From Natronohydrobacter sp. (GTDB lineage Bacteria > Pseudomonadota > Alphaproteobacteria > Rhodobacterales > Rhodobacteraceae), in the NCBI GenBank assembly GCA_007118445.1, contig SKRP01000078.1:1-5469 (forward strand): a stretch of DNA of 5,469 nt, read 5' to 3'. Every line of letters begins with the position of its first letter. The stretch's first letter is position 1. The notes under the pieces are model-generated. The model saw only the letters and a list, made by a program, of their open reading frames with translations, had not been told where the DNA came from and made no database searches. Shown piece after piece: positions 1 to 5,440 of this stretch. A program made the position numbers and the translations under genes.

Positions 1-69
1 GAGCTTGCGGCCAGCCTCTTCGGCCAGCGGCTCTGGCATCTCGGCCAGTGGAAAGGGCAGGGCGGTCAT
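1..69 (-). CDS. engB: Probable ribosome-biogenesis GTPase EngB (YihA/YsxC), N-terminal 23 codons only
   Basis: Only the start of this gene lies in the window; it continues past the left edge. It begins at the ATG at 69-67, which overlaps the TGA stop of the MOSC gene (ATGA), so the two are probably translationally coupled. An AAAGG Shine-Dalgarno at 77-81 sits seven bases upstream of the ATG. The visible residues begin MTALPFPLAE and end EEAGRKL, which resembles the leader seen before the GTPase domain of EngB in Rhodobacterales. EngB is a TRAFAC-class GTPase that assists assembly of the large ribosomal subunit. The G1-G5 motifs are outside the window, so the name rests on the N-terminal resemblance and on the gene order yidC-MOSC-engB. 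It could be another gene. Confidence 0.6.
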   Translation of the reverse strand, partial: MTALPFPLAEMPEPLAEEAGRKL

Positions 70-815
70 GCGATTACCTTTGCTGTATCGCCTTCGCGGA
101 TGGTCCCGGCTTGCGTGACCACAGCATAGACGCCGAAATTCGTGTGCCCGTAGCCCTCTTCCAGCGCATCGAGCGTGTTCACGTCAATCCGCCCGGTTGC
201 GCAATCGACCATCGTCGCGCGGCAGCGGCCAATCGGCTCGACCACTTTCAGCCGCGCCGCGCCAATCGCGATTTCGCGGCCCACCAGGTCGAATTCCTCC
301 CAAGGGGCCAGCCCGTCCAGCCACAGATTGCCGCGCCAGCGGTCAAGCCCCAGACCGACGCCCAGCCGCTGGCCCAAGGCGCGGTTCGAGGACAGATTGA
401 GCACAGAGACACTCTCGAAATCCGTATCCGTCATCCCGCGCCCGGCCTTGACCAGCCGCACAGGCCGCGCACGCCCCCCGGCCATCAGCGGCGCGACCCA
501 GTTCAGGAAATCCGTCTGCCCTTGTGCAGTGTCCGGCGCAAAGGTGAGCGGCGCGCGCGCAGGATGGGTCAGGGTGATCTGGCCTGCGGCTTCGTCAAAC
601 TGCGCATTGATCGCTTGCAGTGCCGGTGTCTTGGCCCCGCGTGTGAAATTCATGCAGGCATTCCAGCCCGGCATGATCATCGCCGCTTCATGCGCTACCG
701 CCCAATGCCGGTCGAAGGGCAGGCAGCGCCCCTCAGCCAGCGCAACCGAGGGCAGCGCCTCGCGCCCATGCGCTTTGATGGGATGGCGGAAGATATGCGC
801 CAGCCGCCACCCCAT
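66..815 (-). CDS. MOSC-domain protein (YcbX/mARC-like, with MOSC N-terminal beta-barrel domain)
   Basis: This encodes a 249-residue protein. I start it at the ATG at 815-813 (MGWRLAHIFRHPIK), four bases after the yidC stop, rather than at an ATG 63 bases further upstream, because the upstream extension is an arginine-rich translation of the yidC tail in another frame. The N-terminal part (about 1-100) has HPIKAHG near residue 11 and PFDRHW near 33-38, matching the YPVKS and FDR.W positions of the MOSC N-terminal barrel. The MOSC domain follows (about 115-249): RWRGNLWLDG, then EPIGRC with Cys198, which aligns with the conserved cysteine that ligates molybdenum in YcbX and mARC proteins, then VDCATG. 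Known family members bind sulfurated molybdenum cofactor and reduce N-hydroxylated compounds, or transfer sulfur. No ferredoxin domain is attached, unlike E. coli YcbX, so a separate electron donor would be needed. There is no signal peptide, so it should be cytoplasmic. It lies in an operon between yidC and engB. The substrate is unknown. Confidence 0.88.
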   Translation of the reverse strand: MGWRLAHIFRHPIKAHGREALPSVALAEGRCLPFDRHWAVAHEAAMIMPGWNACMNFTRGAKTPALQAINAQFDEAAGQITLTHPARAPLTFAPDTAQGQTDFLNWVAPLMAGGRARPVRLVKAGRGMTDTDFESVSVLNLSSNRALGQRLGVGLGLDRWRGNLWLDGLAPWEEFDLVGREIAIGAARLKVVEPIGRCRATMVDCATGRIDVNTLDALEEGYGHTNFGVYAVVTQAGTIREGDTAKVIA

Positions 816-819
816 AAGC

Positions 820-2592
820 CTAGCTCTTCTTCTTCTTCTTGACGCCGATATTGCCCAGCAAATCAGGCCGCGAGCCATTCATCGCCATGATCGAGTATTG
901 CTGCGCAAAGGTGATCACGTTGTTCGCGATCCAGTACAGCACCAGACCCGAGGCGAACCAGCCCAGCATGAACATGAAGATCCACGGCATCCAGGTCATC
1001 ACCGCCTGCTGGATCGGCTCGGTGGTTGTCGGGTTCAGCTTCATCTGCAGCCACATCGACACGCCCAGACAGATCGGCAGGATCCCGATGAAGATCAGCG
1101 AGAGCAGGCTGTCAGGATGCGGCGCGGCCCAGGGCAGCAGCCCGAACAGGTTCATGATCGAGGTCGGATCGGGCGCAGACAGGTCATTGAACACCCCGAA
1201 CCATGGCGCGTGCCGCAGATCGATGGTGACGAAAATCACCTTGTAGAGCGAGAAGAAGATCGGGATCTGCAACAGGATCGGCAGACAGCCTGCTGCCGGG
1301 TTGACCTTCTTTTCCTTGTAGAGCTTCATCATCTCCTGCTGAAGCTTCTGCTTGTCATCGCCCGCGCGTTCCTTGATGGCCAGCATCTCGGGCTGCAGCT
1401 CTTTCATCTTGGCCATGCTGACATAGCTCTTCCACGCCAAGGGCAGCAGGATGGCCTTGATCAGAAGTGTGAGCGTGATGATCGACCAGCCCATATTCCC
1501 GATCAGCCCTTCGATAAAATAGAGCGTCGCGAAGATCGGTTTCGTCAGGAAGAAGAACCAGCCCCAGTCGATGGCGTCCAGAAACCGGTCAATCCCCAGC
1601 TCGCGCTCATAGGCGCGCAGAACCGACCATTCCTTGGCCCCTGCGAAAAGCATGGTCTGGACCTGATCCGATTCGCCCGGCCCCACGACCAGCGTCGGCA
1701 GATCTGCGCGGGCCTGATAGACATCGCGCGCAGGGATATAGCGCTGCACGGCCGAGAAGCTCTGACCCGGCATCGGCACGATGGCCGCCATCCAGTATTT
1801 ATCGGCAATTGCCAGCCAGCCATCCTCGGTGACAGGGGTCACGCGCGCATTGGTGTTCTCGCGCTCATGGAGATTGAAATCGCGCACATTGCGGTAGCTG
1901 TCTTCGGACAGACGGCCATCGGCGACCTTGATGAAGCCTTCATGGCTGATGAAGAAATTTTCCAGATCATCCGGTTCGCCATGCCGCGAGATCAGACCGT
2001 AGGGGGCCATCCGCGCAGTGTCAGAGCCTGTGTTCTCGACACTCTGGGTCACTGTCAGCATGAAATTGTCGTCGATGACAAAGCGCTGGGTGAATGCCAG
2101 ACCATTGGCATTGGTCCAGCCCAGAGTGACCGGCGCACCGATGCTCAGCGTGGTGCCCTCGATCACCTCCCAGGGGGTGTTCGCACCTGGCACCATGTCC
2201 CAATCCATATTCGGGCCGGGACGCCAGCCATAGAGCGCGTAGAAGGCGTCATGCGATCCTTCGGGGTTGAGCAGTGACACGTTCGCCGACCCCGGCTCGG
2301 TGGTCTCGCGATAGTCCAGCATGACCAGATCGTCGATCCGGCCACCGCGCAGGTTGATCGTGCCCGTCAGGCGCGGGGTTTCGATCGCGATGCGGGGCAG
2401 TTCCTCTTCCGTGGTAACCTGCTCGGCCTCGGCCATGCTTTGCGCCTCGGCGCTTTCGGCAACGGGCAGTTCCGTGACATCGGCTCTGTCTTGCGGCGTG
2501 GGCTCGGGCGGCGGGAACATCCACATCCAGACAACGAGGACCATCAGGCTCAGGCCGAAGGCCAATAGCAGATTGCGGTTCTGTTCTTCCAT
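820..2592 (-). CDS. yidC: Membrane protein insertase YidC
   Basis: This encodes the 590-residue inner-membrane insertase, which folds and inserts proteins either alone or with SecYEG. It starts at the ATG at 2592-2590 (MEEQNRNLLLAFG); the Shine-Dalgarno is weak (AGGA, 12 bases upstream). The order is: first membrane segment about 8-26; an acidic, proline-rich stretch 27-66; the large periplasmic P1 domain about 67-340, with KYWMAAIVP at 265-273; then the core with membrane segments near 367-388, 436-456, 496-516 and 533-556. The core reads closely along E. coli YidC: SMAKMKELQPEM, GDDKQKLQQEMMKLYK, KVNPAAGCLPILLQIPIFFSLY, LRHAP, NPTTTEPIQQ and ASGLVLYWIANN. The hydrophilic-groove basic residue (Arg366 in E. 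coli) is Lys379 here, a conservative change. The C-terminus is five lysines and a serine, like the basic tail of E. coli YidC that contacts ribosomes. It is the first visible gene of the minus-strand operon. The rnpA/rpmH genes often found just upstream are absent from this window. Confidence 0.98.
   Translation of the reverse strand: MEEQNRNLLLAFGLSLMVLVVWMWMFPPPEPTPQDRADVTELPVAESAEAQSMAEAEQVTTEEELPRIAIETPRLTGTINLRGGRIDDLVMLDYRETTEPGSANVSLLNPEGSHDAFYALYGWRPGPNMDWDMVPGANTPWEVIEGTTLSIGAPVTLGWTNANGLAFTQRFVIDDNFMLTVTQSVENTGSDTARMAPYGLISRHGEPDDLENFFISHEGFIKVADGRLSEDSYRNVRDFNLHERENTNARVTPVTEDGWLAIADKYWMAAIVPMPGQSFSAVQRYIPARDVYQARADLPTLVVGPGESDQVQTMLFAGAKEWSVLRAYERELGIDRFLDAIDWGWFFFLTKPIFATLYFIEGLIGNMGWSIITLTLLIKAILLPLAWKSYVSMAKMKELQPEMLAIKERAGDDKQKLQQEMMKLYKEKKVNPAAGCLPILLQIPIFFSLYKVIFVTIDLRHAPWFGVFNDLSAPDPTSIMNLFGLLPWAAPHPDSLLSLIFIGILPICLGVSMWLQMKLNPTTTEPIQQAVMTWMPWIFMFMLGWFASGLVLYWIANNVITFAQQYSIMAMNGSRPDLLGNIGVKKKKKS
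824..842 (-). repeat. (AAG)5 trinucleotide run encoding the YidC lysine tail
   Basis: Five AAG codons in a row (840-826 on the minus strand) encode YidC Lys585-589, followed by AGC and the TAG stop. The same purine-rich run lies about 10-25 bases before the MOSC ATG at 815-813 and may help ribosomes reload there, since no other Shine-Dalgarno is obvious. A short triplet run like this can change copy number without breaking the reading frame. Confidence 0.7.
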
Positions 2593-2645
2593 GGATCAGA
2601 GGTATCCTGTCACTCGGGCCCGTCCAACAGGCGTCGCGCCCGGTT

Positions 2646-2671
2646 CAACTAAAGCCCCGCCCAAAGGTCAA
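2646..2671 (-). promoter_or_regulatory. Weak candidate promoter for yidC
   Basis: On the minus strand TTGACC (2671-2666) matches the -35 consensus at 5 of 6 positions. No good TATAAT-like hexamer is found at 16-18 bases; the nearest options are TTTAGT (2653-2648, spacing only 12) and TAGTTG (2651-2646, spacing 14). The site is about 55-75 bases upstream of the yidC start, a sensible distance, but the -10 is poor. Treat it as a place to look for a transcript start. Confidence 0.22.
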
Positions 2672-2700
2672 GCAGTTTTCCCCCGATTCGGGCGCGGGGC
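2654..2700. repeat. 7-bp inverted repeat upstream of yidC
   Basis: GCCCCGC (2654-2660) and GCGGGGC (2694-2700) are perfect inverted copies with a 33-base loop. A competing 8-bp pair CGCGCCCG (2635-2642) / CGGGCGCG (2689-2696) overlaps it, so the two stems exclude each other. In GC-rich DNA such pairs arise by chance, and neither has a T-run on either side. It overlaps the proposed yidC -35 element, so an effect on yidC is possible but unproven. Confidence 0.3.
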
Positions 2701-3027
2701 CGGTCACATCCGCTCTTGAAGGCCGCTGAAACAGCTCCCAGGCCGGTATTTCCTTATCCTGTCATACGACGCTAATGGCCTGGTTGCCGCTGCTGGCGGC
2801 ATTTCCGCCGGTCTCGTGGGTGGCTTTCTGTCATATTCGCGCCGCAGGTTTGTTGAAGCGGTAGCCTAGGGCAAGTCATTGTCGTGTCACGCGCGTAACC
2901 GACAGGCCCAAAGAGTGCGTATTCACGGTTCGGAACAAAACGGCAGATCCCGCGAACAGATCCACTTGTTTCTGGCATTTGGGTATCAGGCAGCTGACAC
3001 CGGGATAGGCGGATAATCGCTGAAGAC

Positions 3028-3057
3028 TTGACGAATCGCGCAGTTTTCAGGTATCTA
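3028..3057 (+). promoter_or_regulatory. Candidate sigma-70-type promoter for the caspase operon
   Basis: TTGACG (3028-3033) is a 5-of-6 match to the -35 consensus. An 18-base spacer leads to TATCTA (3052-3057), a weak -10 whose TAT matches. Transcription would begin near 3064, giving a short leader of about 24 bases before the TTG start at 3088. The position and the -35 are good; the -10 is weak, which could mean that an activator is needed or that expression is low. Confidence 0.4.
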
Positions 3058-3070
3058 TGACTCACATTTC

Positions 3071-3080
3071 GGTGAGGAGG
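3071..3080 (+). promoter_or_regulatory. Strong Shine-Dalgarno that fixes the TTG start of the caspase gene
   Basis: GGTGAGGAGG ends seven bases before the TTG at 3088, nearly full complementarity to the 16S rRNA tail at ideal spacing. A TGA in the caspase reading frame lies inside it (3073-3075), so no earlier start is possible. The first in-frame ATG is codon 77, too late for the signal peptide and the first caspase strand. Both facts point to TTG as the true start. Confidence 0.85.
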
Positions 3081-3087
3081 GCTCGTC

Positions 3088-4590
3088 TTGTGGAAGGTCG
3101 CTGCCGTTGCTTTCGCTCTTCTGATCCCCTTTTCCGGGATTGCCCACGCATATTCGGAACGCGTAGCGCTCGTAATCGGAATATCAGACTACGCCCATAT
3201 CGCACCTCTTCGAAACACTGTCAATGATGCGCGCGCCCTGTCCGATGCGCTCGGCAAAATTGGCTTTGAGGTGGAAACCGCACTCGACCTTGACCGCGAA
3301 GGTCTGGTCGCACGCATGGGAGAGTTTGCATTCCGAGCCGAGACCGCCGAAGTTTCGTTGATATATTTCGCTGGCCATGGCGTGGCTGTGCAAGGGCGGA
3401 ATTTTCTGCTGCCCGCCGATGCAAATCCCCAGTCCAACAGTGACTTGCCCTTACAGGCTGTATTGTTGGATGACCTGATGGCAGTTGCCGACCGGGCCCG
3501 GCGGATGAAGATCATCATCCTCGATTCATGCCGCAACAACCCTTTGCCGGGCGTTCTGTTGCCCGATCAGGTCGAGGTCTGGCCTGCCGACCTGTCGGAG
3601 GGGCGGACAGTGGCGGTGGGTGAGGGTGCTGGCGGCGGTCTTGCGCCGCCTTCCCCGGATCGCGGAACGCTCGTGGCTTTTGCCGCGCGTGATGGCGAGG
3701 TGGCGTTTGATGGCGAAGGCGATAACAGCCCCTTCGCAGCGGCGCTCACGACGCATCTTCTCGAGCCGGGGCTGGAGATCAGCCTGATGTTCCGCAAGGT
3801 GCGTGATGCGGTGCTGGCCGAAACCGGCAACCTGCAGGAGCCGCACACCTATGGCTCGCTTCCCGGTCTGCCTTTCTTCTTGTCCGAGCCAGTTGCAGAG
3901 GCCACCGATCTTGCCGCCGCATGGGCCGATCTGCGACCGGATCAGGAGGCTCAGATCACCGCCATGGCCGAGGCTGGCGATGCCCGCGCTTTGCTGGGGC
4001 TGGCTTACATGCGTCTTCATCCAGATGCGCCGGGCTACGATCCGGCTGCGGCGGCGGGCTTTCTGGAACAGTCCGCAGCGCTGGGCTCGGCTGAAGCGCA
4101 GTTTGAGCTTGGTCGCCTCTATGAGCGCGGCGTGGGTGTGCGCGAGGATTGGACACGCGCGCTCGAACTTTTTCGCGCCGCGGCGGCTCAAGACCTGCCC
4201 GATGCGATCAACGAACTTGGTTTTCTACATTTCACAGGAGCTTTGGAGGTACAAATGGATCAGACAGAAGCACTAACTCTTTTCCGGCGCGCGGCGGATC
4301 TTCGCCAGCCCGAAGCCATGTTCAACGTGGCGAGTTTTATCAATGGCGGGCATGTGCCCGGTGCCGGACCTGCGGAGGCAGCGGAGTATCTCTATGATGC
4401 CTTGCGCGCGGGCAGCACGCAGGTCTTCGAGGTGCTGCGCGACCGCCCCGAGGCGTTTTCGGCAGAGACCCGCCGCGCTTTTCAACAGCGTCTGAGCGAG
4501 GTAGGCTTCTATGATGGTCCGATCGACGCGGATTTCGGGCCAGGTACGCAACGCGCGATCCGTCGCGCCTTCGGGTTGCTGGACGGATGA
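3088..4590 (+). CDS. Exported caspase-fold (C14) protease with Sel1 repeats and a peptidoglycan-binding domain
   Basis: This encodes 500 residues starting at TTG 3088, supported by the GGTGAGGAGG before it. Residues 1-21 form a signal peptide ending AHA, with likely cleavage before Tyr22. The caspase domain (about 24-266) begins RVALVIGISDY, has the LRNTVNDARAL block at 41-51, the catalytic His97 in YFAGHG, and the catalytic Cys148 in ILDSCRNNP. It ends with NSPFAAAL (213-220) and a typical SLPGLPFFL strand. Asp146, two residues before the cysteine, occupies the place that gives metacaspases and orthocaspases their preference for Arg/Lys at P1. About four Sel1 helical repeats follow (roughly 298-441). 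A PG_binding_1-type domain closes the protein (460-498; FYDGPIDADFGPGTQRAI, with Asp480, Gly484 and Thr487). The sequence implies a periplasmic protease that can attach to the cell wall, with Sel1 repeats for protein binding. The downstream gene overlaps by ATGA. The biological role is unknown; prokaryotic caspases are linked to stress responses and cell death, but nothing here proves that. Confidence 0.93.
   Translation: MWKVAAVAFALLIPFSGIAHAYSERVALVIGISDYAHIAPLRNTVNDARALSDALGKIGFEVETALDLDREGLVARMGEFAFRAETAEVSLIYFAGHGVAVQGRNFLLPADANPQSNSDLPLQAVLLDDLMAVADRARRMKIIILDSCRNNPLPGVLLPDQVEVWPADLSEGRTVAVGEGAGGGLAPPSPDRGTLVAFAARDGEVAFDGEGDNSPFAAALTTHLLEPGLEISLMFRKVRDAVLAETGNLQEPHTYGSLPGLPFFLSEPVAEATDLAAAWADLRPDQEAQITAMAEAGDARALLGLAYMRLHPDAPGYDPAAAAGFLEQSAALGSAEAQFELGRLYERGVGVREDWTRALELFRAAAAQDLPDAINELGFLHFTGALEVQMDQTEALTLFRRAADLRQPEAMFNVASFINGGHVPGAGPAEAAEYLYDALRAGSTQVFEVLRDRPEAFSAETRRAFQQRLSEVGFYDGPIDADFGPGTQRAIRRAFGLLDG
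4236..4257 (+). promoter_or_regulatory. Internal Shine-Dalgarno and in-frame ATG within the caspase gene
   Basis: AGGAG (4236-4240) and GGAGGT (4245-4250) precede an ATG at 4255-4257 that is codon 390 of the caspase gene. The gap from GGAGG to ATG is five bases. The in-frame codons around it (GGA, TTG, GTA, CAA, then ACA, GCA, CTA, ACT) are AT-rich and unlike those of the rest of the gene. Initiation here would give a 111-residue product with the last Sel1 repeats and the peptidoglycan-binding domain but no signal peptide. Whether it is used is unknown. Confidence 0.4.
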
Positions 4591-5207
4591 GCGGGGAGCG
4601 TTTTCTGGCCGCCATTGCGGTCGCCGTCGCGCCAGGGTTGGCAGTGTATTCCCAAGCGCAGGCACAGGGTTACCCTCCAGGTTATGACATCCCGATTTAC
4701 AGCTCGAAGCCCGAGAGCGGGGACTCGCCTTCCGAAATTAGCTTCATTTCCGAAAACCATACCAACACCATCGTCCGCGAGCTGGAGCGCGCGAGCGATA
4801 CCTGCAGTCAGCATGATCTGCGACGGGAATACGTCATCGACTGTCTGCGTGTCGAATACGAGCGGGTTGCATCTCTGCTACCGCGCAGGGGCGAGTATGA
4901 GCCTGTGCGGCAAGCCTTGCTGACTGCTGCGGAACGCCTGGACAGCATCGTGACCCAGTCGCTTGATACGGAGGCCCCAAGCGTGCGCGTTCCTCAGGGC
5001 GGGCGTCCCAGGGCACCGCGGACGGGTCGCATTCGCGCTGTGCAGCCGGAGCGGGCGGACGCTGCGATCGCCGCTGCGGAAGATATCATTGCTGAAGCGG
5101 AATTGGTGATCCTGCGTTCAGGCGAGACGCCGCCCCGGCGTGCAGCACATTATTCGCGCATCGCAACAGCCGTGAACGAGAACCTCTTGGTGCTGCGCTC
5201 GGCCTAG
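4587..5207 (+). CDS. Exported protein of unknown family, coupled to the caspase gene
   Basis: This encodes 206 residues. The ATG at 4587 overlaps the caspase TGA (ATGA) with only a weak GGACGG just before it, so translation probably depends on ribosomes finishing the caspase gene. Residues 1-26 look like a signal peptide (MSGERF, a hydrophobic stretch 7-20, then SQAQA with cleavage before Gln27). I do not recognise a family. A proline/serine-rich stretch (29-50) is followed by predicted helices at about 56-97 and 103-127, an Arg/Pro/Gly-rich linker at about 130-155 with arginines at 134, 140, 142, 145, 148 and 150, and two further helices at about 156-178 and 184-204. Two cysteines, Cys73 and Cys86, could form a disulfide in the periplasm. 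There is no lipobox and no further membrane segment, so the mature protein should be soluble in the periplasm. The context suggests a partner, substrate or regulator of the protease; that is inference. Confidence 0.85.
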   Translation: MSGERFLAAIAVAVAPGLAVYSQAQAQGYPPGYDIPIYSSKPESGDSPSEISFISENHTNTIVRELERASDTCSQHDLRREYVIDCLRVEYERVASLLPRRGEYEPVRQALLTAAERLDSIVTQSLDTEAPSVRVPQGGRPRAPRTGRIRAVQPERADAAIAAAEDIIAEAELVILRSGETPPRRAAHYSRIATAVNENLLVLRSA

Positions 5208-5229
5208 CCGGTCGTGGAGTGTTTCCCTG

Positions 5230-5246
5230 AGACCAGGTGCTGGTCT
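5230..5246 (+). terminator. Hairpin just after the caspase operon, possible terminator
   Basis: AGACCAG (5230-5236) and CTGGTCT (5240-5246) form a perfect 7-bp stem with a GTG loop, beginning 23 bases after the TAG stop of the partner gene. No T-run follows, so it is not a classic intrinsic terminator. It may protect the 3' end of the transcript or act with Rho. Its placement right after the operon is the main support. Confidence 0.4.
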
Positions 5247-5320
5247 GCACTATGAGCGTGGGGGCACGATAGCCACGCCTAACAATGCTGTCAGCGTATG
5301 GGCACGGGGACGTTTTCGCT

Positions 5321-5394
5321 CTTCATGCGGCCAGCAAGTCCAGTTGTGTTGCTGGGGTGCTGGCCGCCATCACGCCGTCCGTCCAGGCATGAAG
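5321..5394. repeat. Nested inverted repeat (possible REP-like element or structured RNA)
   Basis: The inner pair GCGGCCAGCA (5327-5336) / TGCTGGCCGC (5358-5367) is a perfect 10-bp inverted repeat with a 21-base loop. An outer pair CTTCATGC (5321-5328) / GCATGAAG (5387-5394) brackets it, sharing two bases with the inner left arm. Together they could fold as a long hairpin with a one-sided internal loop of about 19 bases. No gene or transposase end that I recognise is attached. Confidence 0.6.
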
Positions 5395-5440
5395 CGGGAG
5401 CTGACGCAACGATCTTTCGTTTCAACCATATTGCCTGGAA

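Larger units (their letters stand above)
2593..3087. other. Divergent intergenic region between yidC and the caspase operon
   Basis: These 495 bases separate yidC (minus) from the caspase gene (plus). The one longer open frame on the minus strand (3065-2772, 97 codons) has no family resemblance, odd composition and no visible ribosome-binding site, so I do not call it. Things that can be seen are: a candidate yidC promoter near 2646-2671, a GCCCCGC/GCGGGGC inverted repeat (2654-2660 and 2694-2700), a near-palindrome GTTCGGAAC at 2928-2936, a repeated CAGATCC at 2944 and 2957, and a candidate caspase promoter at 3028-3057. A plus-strand frame at 2720-2869 is open but lacks a good start codon. 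I see no tRNA, CRISPR or insertion-sequence ends. Confidence 0.6.

Noticed and set aside
66..878. Longer MOSC reading frame starting at 878
   Set aside because: The extra 21 residues are the yidC tail read in another frame (a run of arginines); the family resemblance begins at the methionine at 815, just after the yidC stop.
175..2277. A 700-codon plus-strand open frame lying antisense to yidC and the MOSC gene
   Set aside because: It spans the junction of two well-supported minus-strand genes, has a composition rich in Arg, His, Gln and Asp with no recognisable domain, and is a typical by-product of GC-rich codon use on the opposite strand.
2785..2812. Alternating GC-rich hairpins (GCCGC/GCGGC and GGCGG/CCGCC) resembling an attenuator
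   Set aside because: Stems are only five bases, no T-run follows, and no leader peptide or linked downstream gene fits attenuation.
2775..2864. A 29-codon hydrophobic mini-ORF (ATG 2775 to TAG 2862-2864)
   Set aside because: No ribosome-binding site precedes it, and its hydrophobic look follows from the T/G-rich stretch that also gives a membrane-like reading in a second frame.
2772..3065. A 97-codon minus-strand open frame upstream of yidC, considered as a possible rnpA or other small gene
   Set aside because: It lacks the basic RnpA signature, shows no family resemblance or good ribosome-binding site, and overlaps the likely promoter of the caspase operon.
3526..4191. A 221-codon minus-strand open frame inside the caspase gene
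   Set aside because: It is fully antisense to a gene with clear domains, has no recognisable motif and has arginine/alanine-rich shadow composition.
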